A stretch of 6,378 nucleotides of DNA from Bacteroidia bacterium (GTDB lineage: Bacteria > Bacteroidota > Bacteroidia > NS11-12g > UBA9320). Positions 1-5,828 of the stretch are shown here, piece after piece; within the stretch, counting starts at the first letter, position 1, and each line of letters starts with the position of its first letter. Location of the stretch: contig JAKMFK010000093.1 of NCBI GenBank assembly GCA_022425465.1, forward strand, positions 1 to 6,378, in the 5' to 3' direction. The notes beneath the pieces were generated by a model that was given only the letters and a program-made list of their open reading frames with translations, was not told where the DNA came from and ran no database searches. Made by a program: the position numbers and the translations under genes.

Positions 1-416
1 TTTCTGCTATTGAAGCAACGAAAGAAATGGATATGGATGCCTTGATAGGGGTTGTTTATTATGGATTTGGTCAATATTCAATTAAGCCAAGAAATAATGA
101 TGATTTAGTTGGATTTAGTTTGTCACTCGAAAGCACAAATTATGCAGGTGATACAGCTACAAATTCAATAGTGAATATGGAAGACAATGGGGTAACTTTC
201 TATCCGAATCCTTCTAGATGTGTGTTGAATGTGACTACCAGAAACTCGAAAGATGGAACACTATATGTTAGAAGTATTGAGGGTAGAGAAATGATGAAAA
301 CAGTTATACTTGACAATACACAATTAAATATTGAATCATTGATTCCTGGGATTTATATGTTAGAATTTGTAGATTCAGATGGAATTAAAATGTCAGCCAA
401 ATTCATTAAAATTTGA
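1..416 (+). CDS. C-terminal end of a secreted T9SS cargo protein (5' partial)
   Basis: The frame is open from the left edge (first full codon at 3) to TGA at 414-416, giving 137 residues of a longer protein; the ATG at 27 is probably internal. The last ~75 residues are a type IX secretion type A sorting domain. FYPNP is encoded at 198-212, followed by beta-strand spacing, then IPGIYMLEF and a final KFIKI. In this family the domain directs export across the outer membrane and is then removed and the protein attached to the surface or released. The preceding part contains GVVYYGFGQYSIKPRNNDDL. By eye this resembles the G-V-V-x-Y-x-x-G-x-Y-x-I-x-P-R segment of OB-fold-like modules seen in Bacteroidota secreted nucleases and DUF5689-type proteins. 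That assignment is tentative, and the catalytic part, if any, lies outside the window. The stop overlaps the next gene's start by 4 bp. Confidence 0.88.
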   Translation, partial: SAIEATKEMDMDALIGVVYYGFGQYSIKPRNNDDLVGFSLSLESTNYAGDTATNSIVNMEDNGVTFYPNPSRCVLNVTTRNSKDGTLYVRSIEGREMMKTVILDNTQLNIESLIPGIYMLEFVDSDGIKMSAKFIKI

Positions 417-1870
417 TCAGTAGGTATCCTCAAATAACAATTAGCAAGACCAGTTTTATTTACCTGGTCTTGCTACTTTTTGTAGCATCTTGTAAGGAGG
501 GTGAACCATTACCAAATAGTGCTCCAGAGACCAAGTTATCTATTGAGAGCATTAATTTATCAGGAGAAAATCGATTGAATAGTACTGTAAAACTGTCGTG
601 GTTTGGTACTGATATCGATGGATATGTTCAATATTACGAGATTCGAATTGGGGATAAGGATTGGGTTAAAACTCAAACACAGGACAGCGTTTTTCTTTTT
701 GACATCGAACCCAATCAGGATTCTACAGATGTTGATTTTTATGTTAGAGCAGTTGATAACGAAGGTCATGAGGACCCTACTCCAGCATATTTAAAGATTC
801 CCCTTAAAAATAGTACTCCGGAAGTCACCTTTGATGAGGCTTCACTTCCGTTGGATACAACTAATCTAGTAATCACTTTTAGATATATGGCCTCAGATCC
901 TGATGGAGATGAAACATTAAAAAAAGGATTTATCAGAGCTAATGAGGGTGAATGGGCAGAAATAGATCTTAATCAAAAGTTGGTGTCTTTGTTGCCAACT
1001 AGCCCAACTGAAGTTGGAATTGGACAGGCTAATGTATATTATGGTATAGAAGATGAGTCTGCCCTAACAATTGATGGATTTAATAATGGAGGGGATAATA
1101 TTATTCAATTGAGAGTTGAGGATATTGCCAATACCTCAAGCAGTATTGATAGCACTGCATCTATTTTTGTTCGAAGTCAAACTTCAGACTTACTTGTGAT
1201 TGGTGGTCACAATGTCCAAATTGATAAAAAGTACCAAGAGTTAGTCAATAATAATTATACTTCAGCGGATTTTGTGAACTATGCATTAAATGGAGGATTA
1301 AATCAACCTAAGTTTTGGAATCCAAACTTCAGATTATTATCGGAACAATACGATAAGGTTTTCTTTCATACAGACGAGGGGAATTTCAGTAATCCATTGA
1401 CTGGAGAGGATGGAAAATTACTAGACTTTGCAGCCCCTATCATTCAAGAATTAATAGATAATCAGAAGAAGGTATTGGTGTCTACGGCATTTGCCACAGG
1501 CACTAATATAGATATCATAGGTGGTGTTTTGTCTATCGATAGTTTTACTGCAAGTAGAGGTCAAGCATTTTTTGTGAATGATAGTTTTGCAAAAAGCACA
1601 ATAGATGGTTTTCCAGATTTACAACCAACTAATTTTTTGTTGGCAGTTGATCCATTTTATCATAGTCAAGAATCAGAGGTATTATATGCTGCTCAACTCA
1701 CTCCTAACGGGGGTTGGTATGGGCCAAGAACAATTGCTATTCAGAGAAAATCAACCGATGGTAACGTCAATTTGGTTTTATTTACGGTAGAATTACACAA
1801 ACTAGATAAATTAGCCACCAACCAAAATCAATTAATTTCAAAAATATTTAATGAGACTTTTAATTGGTAG
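413..1870 (+). CDS. Surface lipoprotein, Ig/FnIII-like modules plus Rossmann-like C-terminal domain
   Basis: A 485-residue exported lipoprotein. Residues 8-26 form the signal peptide, ending in lipobox VASC with the acylated Cys27. KEGE follows the cysteine; lysine and acidic residues there resemble the lipoprotein export signal that sends Bacteroidota lipoproteins to the cell surface. Residues ~37-132 and ~135-255 look like two beta-sandwich (Ig/FnIII-like) modules, with paired DIDG (67-70) and DPDG (162-165) motifs. Residues ~258-485 start with the strand LLVIGGH, continue with YDKVFFHTDEG (313-323) and KKVLVSTAF, and end with NLVLFTVELHKLD, suggesting an alpha/beta Rossmann or glutamine-amidotransferase-like fold; no catalytic Cys-His pair is evident. 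The start must be non-ATG: a TAA at 407-409 blocks the frame, and no ATG occurs before residue 159. TTG at 413 overlaps the upstream stop (TTGA); ATA 434 or ATT 440 are poorer options. The 3' end overlaps the TonB receptor by 20 bp, so the two probably work together. Substrate unknown. Confidence 0.82.
   Translation: MISRYPQITISKTSFIYLVLLLFVASCKEGEPLPNSAPETKLSIESINLSGENRLNSTVKLSWFGTDIDGYVQYYEIRIGDKDWVKTQTQDSVFLFDIEPNQDSTDVDFYVRAVDNEGHEDPTPAYLKIPLKNSTPEVTFDEASLPLDTTNLVITFRYMASDPDGDETLKKGFIRANEGEWAEIDLNQKLVSLLPTSPTEVGIGQANVYYGIEDESALTIDGFNNGGDNIIQLRVEDIANTSSSIDSTASIFVRSQTSDLLVIGGHNVQIDKKYQELVNNNYTSADFVNYALNGGLNQPKFWNPNFRLLSEQYDKVFFHTDEGNFSNPLTGEDGKLLDFAAPIIQELIDNQKKVLVSTAFATGTNIDIIGGVLSIDSFTASRGQAFFVNDSFAKSTIDGFPDLQPTNFLLAVDPFYHSQESEVLYAAQLTPNGGWYGPRTIAIQRKSTDGNVNLVLFTVELHKLDKLATNQNQLISKIFNETFNW
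442..481 (+). terminator. Intrinsic terminator inside the start of the lipoprotein gene
   Basis: A perfect 12-bp inverted repeat (442-453 and 464-475; core AGCAAGACCAG / CTGGTCTTGCT) encloses a 10-nt loop and is followed by C and TTTTT (477-481). This is the form of a rho-independent terminator. It begins 26 bp after the stop of the T9SS cargo gene, the usual place for that gene's terminator. It lies wholly inside codons 10-23 of the downstream lipoprotein, so it must be read through, or act as an attenuator, for that gene to be expressed. The structure is seen directly; its activity is inferred. Confidence 0.72.
471..487 (+). promoter_or_regulatory. Small dyad competing with the terminator stem
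   Basis: TGCTAC (471-476) and GTAGCA (482-487) form a perfect 6-bp inverted repeat whose loop is exactly the T5 tract (477-481). Its left arm uses the last five bases of the terminator's right arm, so the two hairpins cannot form together. This geometry could weaken termination, but the stem is short and would be transcribed after the terminator stem, so it may be chance. Confidence 0.3.
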
Positions 1871-4661
1871 TATTTTAACTCTTCTAACTTTCTTTTCTCA
1901 TGCTCAAATGGGGAATTTGAAAGGAAAGCTAACTGATGAAACAACTGGAGAAAACCTAGTTGGAGCGTATGTTCGAGTTGTTGGAACGTATGGAGCTGCC
2001 ATATCAGAGGCAGATGGAACATTTATTATTAAAAACATCAAGCCTGGAAGGTATTCCGTGAATATCTCCTTTATAGGCTATCAGCAAAAAGTGTATAATG
2101 ACATTGATATTAAAGATGGAATTAACACAATACTCAATGTCAAAATGGTAGCACAAACCAATACTTTCGAGACAGTTAAGGTTGTAGGTAAGAAAAAAAT
2201 TATTGAATTGGATGACGCCAAAAGTACTATTACCTTAAACAAAAAGGATATCAGTGAGATGAACGTTAGAGATGTTCAGGAAGTAGTTGCTATGCAAGCT
2301 GGAGTATCAAAGTCTAGCGATGGAATTCAAATCAGAGGTGCACGTGTATATGAAACATCATTTAACATTGATAATATAAGTGCACAAGATCCATTAGCTG
2401 GAACGGGATTTGGCGTAAAGGTATCAAGTGGTTCCATTGGGGAGTTACAGTTGATTACTGGAGGTGCAGGAGCCGAGCATGATGGTGGAACAGCAGGAGT
2501 TATAAGTACAACGATTAAAGAAGGTTCTGAGAAATTTCAGATTTCAGGGAGTTTTCAAAGAGATAATTTAGGTAGTTTATCTGCCATGGGGTGGAATACA
2601 GATTTGGGTGAATTATCATTTGGGGGTAAATTCAAAGTGAAAGGCAAGAAATTTTATTTCTTTAATAATGCCACTTATAACTTAAGTGATGATTATTTCG
2701 GACCAACCGCTAATCAAATTCATAGCTCGATTATCGGTAAAAATGATAGTCTATGGGCACCTCGACAGTCTAATCAGTTTACTCATACATTTAAAATAAG
2801 TCATGAGCTGAATTCAAAAACTAAAATTTCAATCACCAATCAGCATAGTTTAACAATCAATCAAAATACAAGAACACTTCAGATTGTTGGTTTCGATGCT
2901 ATTTTAAGACCTGGATTCCAATTTGAAAGAAGTTTAAATCTAGATAATGCAACCACTTATACTCATCATTCTAATTTAACAGCCTTCAATCTTAGAAGGG
3001 CTATTAATGAGCAATTGGTTGCCACTTTTTCTATTGGAAGATTATTTACCAACTTAAGAGCAGATGCCAATGGACGACCATTTAGAACTTCTTCGGTTGA
3101 TCAAGTATTTGATGAATACAGTATTGTTACAGATCCAGTTCAAGTATTTAATCCTGGTGGCAATATTCAGTATGTTTTACCTGGACCGGGGTTTGTCAAT
3201 AACGGAGGGATAAGCTCGCTATGGCATGATCACTTTGCTCAAGAATACACCATCAAAGCAAATGCGAAATATTATCCTTCTAGTAAGGTTCATCAGATCA
3301 ATTTTGGGTGGGAACAAAAATTGAATCAATACCAGTGGGTCGATGTGACACGTCCATGGGTTGGAGCACCAATTGTCATAAATGATAGCATAAGCACACC
3401 CAGTATTAGTATTGGATCAAGTAATGATATTTGGAATGTAAGACCCAACAACGGAGGCTTATTTTTTAGTGACAAAATAGATTATAAGGGAATTATCGCT
3501 AATCTAGGTTTACGCTTTAACTATTGGGCACCTGGGAAGTTTGCAGATGATGCAGTTTCCAATCCTGACGCTCCAGTTATTGATCAAGTTAGGTCTGATT
3601 ATCAAAAAAATACAATTAAAGTCTTTGGTTTACGATACAAGGCAAGAGTTTTACCAAAGGTGAATGTTTCATTCCCTGTGACAAGCAACAATGTATTATA
3701 CTTCAATTATTCTCATAGTATGAGGCTACCTCACCCTCGATTTTTATATGCAGGTTTAGATCCTGTTTACCAAGACAGAAGTTTTTTGTCTTTTCTTGGG
3801 AATCCCGATTTAAATCCAGAGGTAAACATCTCGTATGAAATTGGTTTTAAGTCGCAAATTGGTAAGAGCTTAGGGTTGACAGTTGCAGCATACAACAATA
3901 ATCGATTTGATTATATCGTGAGTAGAAAAGTTATTGTTAATGATCAGACAGGTCGTCCTGTTAGTAAAACAATGTACATTAACCAAGATTATGCAAAAGT
4001 TCAAGGAGCAGAAATAAATGTCATTTGGAGGGCAACCACTCAGTTTAGGATATTTGGAAACATAGCTTATCAACTGGCAAAGGGGAAGAGTAACAGTGCT
4101 CGAGAAAGTAGTTTGCAGATTGCTCAAAACGGAGAGGTGCCATTGAGTACAGAGAATTATTTAGCATGGGATAGACCGTGGAATATTAATTTGGGGAGTG
4201 TTTTTACACCAGATAGTAGTGCTCCTTATTTCTCCAATTGGATGAGTGGGATACAAGTTTACTTTAGTTCGTCTTATCAGAGTGGGTTTCGATATACTCC
4301 CATGATACTAGAAGGGTATAATGCTTTAGGAAGGCCCGAATACGCTACCGATTTAACCTCTTTCTTAGAGGAGAGAGCAACTCCGTGGGTGAATGCTGAC
4401 CTAAAATTTACTAAAACTTTTGCTGGTAAAAACAAAAAAGGAATAACACTGAGTATTGAAGTTAGAAATTTATTTGATGCTAGAAGAGCTCAAATAATTA
4501 ACCCCGTAACAGGAAGAGCTTGGGAACCCGGAGATGATGTCCCAAATAATTGGAGAGACAACCGATATCTCGGTCCAGAGGAAAGTGGCTTAACACCCAA
4601 TAATCCGGCTCGATACCAACCCCCAAGACAAGTTCTTTTCGGTGTTCTATTTAGACTGTAA
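1851..4661 (+). CDS. TonB-dependent outer-membrane receptor with carboxypeptidase-D-like N-terminal domain
   Basis: A 936-residue TonB-dependent receptor, which imports a ligand across the outer membrane using energy from TonB-ExbBD. The signal peptide covers residues 1-18 (cleavage SHA|Q). Residues ~22-100 are a carboxypeptidase-D regulatory-like domain (GKLTDETTGENLVGAYVRV, then DGTFIIKNIKPGRYSV and ISFIGY). FETVKVVGKK at ~106-115 is a likely TonB box. The plug is at ~118-225, with IQIRGARVYETSFNIDN and GGAGAEHDGGTAGVIS. The rest is rich in alternating aromatic strands and forms the 22-strand barrel expected of the family; a late segment reads SIEVRNLFDARR. The protein ends FGVLFRL, so the last residue is Leu rather than the common Phe. 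Length is normal, with no frameshift. The ATG lies inside the last codons of the lipoprotein gene, indicating translational coupling. No SusD follows, so it is not a canonical glycan-uptake SusC; the ligand cannot be named. Confidence 0.95.
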   Translation: MRLLIGSILTLLTFFSHAQMGNLKGKLTDETTGENLVGAYVRVVGTYGAAISEADGTFIIKNIKPGRYSVNISFIGYQQKVYNDIDIKDGINTILNVKMVAQTNTFETVKVVGKKKIIELDDAKSTITLNKKDISEMNVRDVQEVVAMQAGVSKSSDGIQIRGARVYETSFNIDNISAQDPLAGTGFGVKVSSGSIGELQLITGGAGAEHDGGTAGVISTTIKEGSEKFQISGSFQRDNLGSLSAMGWNTDLGELSFGGKFKVKGKKFYFFNNATYNLSDDYFGPTANQIHSSIIGKNDSLWAPRQSNQFTHTFKISHELNSKTKISITNQHSLTINQNTRTLQIVGFDAILRPGFQFERSLNLDNATTYTHHSNLTAFNLRRAINEQLVATFSIGRLFTNLRADANGRPFRTSSVDQVFDEYSIVTDPVQVFNPGGNIQYVLPGPGFVNNGGISSLWHDHFAQEYTIKANAKYYPSSKVHQINFGWEQKLNQYQWVDVTRPWVGAPIVINDSISTPSISIGSSNDIWNVRPNNGGLFFSDKIDYKGIIANLGLRFNYWAPGKFADDAVSNPDAPVIDQVRSDYQKNTIKVFGLRYKARVLPKVNVSFPVTSNNVLYFNYSHSMRLPHPRFLYAGLDPVYQDRSFLSFLGNPDLNPEVNISYEIGFKSQIGKSLGLTVAAYNNNRFDYIVSRKVIVNDQTGRPVSKTMYINQDYAKVQGAEINVIWRATTQFRIFGNIAYQLAKGKSNSARESSLQIAQNGEVPLSTENYLAWDRPWNINLGSVFTPDSSAPYFSNWMSGIQVYFSSSYQSGFRYTPMILEGYNALGRPEYATDLTSFLEERATPWVNADLKFTKTFAGKNKKGITLSIEVRNLFDARRAQIINPVTGRAWEPGDDVPNNWRDNRYLGPEESGLTPNNPARYQPPRQVLFGVLFRL

Positions 4662-4713
4662 TTGGGTGCCTTATACTGATTTTTAACTTCTTGACTCAAC
4701 ATTCCTGTGTTCG

Positions 4714-4744
4714 TATGTCATAAAAATAATTGACTAATGTCATA
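4714..4744 (+). repeat. Pair of ATGTCATA direct repeats, 22 bp apart
   Basis: ATGTCATA occurs at 4715-4722 and 4737-4744, a 22-bp period or about two helical turns. The first copy, read as TATGTCATA (4714-4722), is a TATG-N-CATA palindrome. TTGACT also occurs twice (4691-4696, 4730-4735). The spacing and the position beside the promoter-like element would suit a regulator binding site, but this is only a visual observation. Confidence 0.35.
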
Positions 4745-4759
4745 TTTATTGTTAATTTG
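4730..4759 (+). promoter_or_regulatory. Possible Bacteroidota-type promoter before the PAS remnant
   Basis: TTG at 4730-4732, a 19-bp spacer and TTAATTTG at 4752-4759 match the Bacteroidota pattern TTG-N19-TAnnTTTG with one mismatch (TT for TA). The start site would fall around 4763-4767, almost on the ATG at 4765, so transcripts would be leaderless or nearly so. In AT-rich DNA such matches arise by chance, hence the low confidence. Confidence 0.3.
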
Positions 4760-4764
4760 TATTA

Positions 4765-4905
4765 ATGTAGACTCGATATCAATCCATTTTTGAAACTTCA
4801 CTAGATGGTATAATTCTCATTACTGAAATGGGTATCATTGAGGACATCAATAGTTCTGCTTTGAAATTATTTGATTATGATAAACTTAAGAAGGCTCCAT
4901 TTTAA
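4765..4905 (+). pseudogene. Remnant of the 5' end of a PAS-domain sensor gene
   Basis: ATG at 4765 is followed at once by TAG (4768). The frame then stays open from 4771 to TAA at 4903-4905 and encodes about 44 residues that read as the N-terminal half of a PAS domain: YQSIFETSLDGIILI (from 4777), then GIIEDINSSALKLFDYDK (from 4831). This fits the family pattern FE-x-S-x-DGI-hydrophobics, G-x-I-x-x-x-N-x-x-A-x-x-L-F-x-Y. A CAG-to-TAG change at codon 2 would explain the ATG-TAG. The usual continuation (E-L-I-G-K type helix, core strands and any histidine kinase or cyclase domain) is missing: in-frame TAA and TAG follow and none of the three frames resumes PAS-like sequence before 4940. It is thus both nonsense-mutated and truncated, most simply by deletion. 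Upstream in-frame TAA at 4753 rules out a longer start. The PAS reading is fairly secure; the original full protein is unknown. Confidence 0.72.
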
Positions 4906-4939
4906 ATAGTTTCCTTTAGTCAATTTTAGTTTTGGTGAA

Positions 4940-5731
4940 TTATAATCTTGAGGAAAATGGATTCTTCAATCCAGAAACATCTGTAATATCCACTTTAACA
5001 GATCCAATGTAGATGTCTGCCTTAACTCGAACAGGGATTTTATTTTGGTCTGCACTTACCCAGATGGTCATATCATCCTCGTCTTTAAATACGCGATCTA
5101 CAACAAGTTGAGGACGCAATTTGAAGCATCGAACTCTTCCAAGATCTGTTTTGATCGTTTCCATTCCTAAATATTTAAATTTCAAGTTATAAATCTCTTG
5201 ATCTAAATATATATTGATGGGAAATGATTTTCCTGGTTTAGTATTAGCAAAGTCTATAGTTCTGGCATAAAATATACCACTTACAATATCTTGTAAATAT
5301 GGGGGCATAGCCATATTTTTCTTTTTGCCAGTTAGTTCTTTTTCGAGGTGATTGTAATAAACAAGATCTTCATCTCTGTAGTTATCTTCTCTTACATTTT
5401 TGTAATACTTCAAAGGAGCTAAGCTTGCACTATCCATGTAGGTTTCAAAATGGTCCCTAACTTTATATGCCCAGTCAAATGATCGGTATGTTTTTCCATA
5501 AGCCTTAATATTGTAGGTTGTTCTACCATTCACTTTTTTGGCTTTATCACCCACCTTTATATTGATGGATGCTGCATTAATCCAACCGTAATGAACCCGG
5601 TATTTAAGATGTTCTCCAAAGGTAAAAGCTTGATTAGGATGATTCCGAAGATTTTCTTCAATCCGATGATCAATTTTGAAACCACTTCCCAATATGAAAA
5701 TGGTTAAATAAGTAAAAAGTAATCTAATCAT
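4940..5731 (-). CDS. DUF3108 domain-containing exported protein
   Basis: A 263-residue protein. An N-terminal hydrophobic segment (MIRLLFTYLTIFILGSGF) acts as a signal peptide without a lipobox, so the mature protein is probably periplasmic. The rest fits DUF3108: the start AFTFGEHLKYRVHYGWINAA (residues ~35-54) matches the family opening (F-x-x-GE-x-L-x-Y-x-V-x-Y-G-x-I-x-A), followed by DHFETYMDSASLAPLKYYKN, the central segment IVSGIFYARTIDF, and a late TIWVSADQNKIPVRVKADI (conversion of a W-x-S-D-x-x-x-x-P-V type motif). Family members are mostly predicted all-beta envelope proteins with no established biochemical role. The ATG at 5731-5729 gives a complete signal peptide directly. The gene runs toward the PAS remnant, ending 35 bp from it, and is divergent from the gene at 5829. 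Family assignment is from memory of its pattern; function is unknown. Confidence 0.85.
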   Translation of the reverse strand: MIRLLFTYLTIFILGSGFKIDHRIEENLRNHPNQAFTFGEHLKYRVHYGWINAASINIKVGDKAKKVNGRTTYNIKAYGKTYRSFDWAYKVRDHFETYMDSASLAPLKYYKNVREDNYRDEDLVYYNHLEKELTGKKKNMAMPPYLQDIVSGIFYARTIDFANTKPGKSFPINIYLDQEIYNLKFKYLGMETIKTDLGRVRCFKLRPQLVVDRVFKDEDDMTIWVSADQNKIPVRVKADIYIGSVKVDITDVSGLKNPFSSRL

Positions 5732-5788
5732 AACTAAAATACGATATTCAAATATTGTGCCTGTTAATTAAACCTATTGAAAAACCAT

Positions 5789-5808
5789 TGCAAAGTTGCT
5801 TATTTGCA
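5789..5808. promoter_or_regulatory. TGCAAA/TTTGCA dyad in a divergent spacer
   Basis: The 97-bp spacer between the divergent genes (5732-5828) contains TGCAAA (5789-5794), an 8-bp gap and TTTGCA (5803-5808), a perfect 6-bp inverted repeat. Its place between two outward-facing genes would suit an operator. A second AT-rich repeat, ATCATAA (5808-5814) and TTATGAT (5827-5833), overlaps the start codon at 5829. No convincing promoter was found for either gene. Confidence 0.25.
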
Positions 5809-5828
5809 TCATAACAACGCATATCTTT

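Noticed and set aside
560..794. Short open frames on both strands within the lipoprotein gene
   Set aside because: They lie wholly inside a well-supported gene in another frame and show no recognisable protein features.
1605..2022. Short open frames at 1605-1790 (+) and 1828-2022 (-)
   Set aside because: They are shadows of the lipoprotein and TonB receptor genes; the composition is that of off-frame translation.
3870..4127. 85-codon open frame on the - strand
   Set aside because: It lies inside the receptor's barrel region, is Cys- and Ile-rich with no domain, and has no independent signals.
1851..4661. SusC of a polysaccharide utilisation locus
   Set aside because: No SusD gene follows, no glycan-degrading enzyme is visible, and the partner lipoprotein does not look like SusD.
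4490..4702. 70-codon open frame on the - strand
   Set aside because: It mostly mirrors the 3' end of the receptor gene and has no recognisable content.
4662..4764. A terminator after the TonB receptor gene
   Set aside because: No GC-containing stem followed by a T tract was found in the gap; only short AT-rich repeats are present.
5749..5756. AATATTTG on the - strand as a -7 box for the DUF3108 gene
   Set aside because: It differs from TAnnTTTG by one base, but no TTG lies at a suitable distance upstream.
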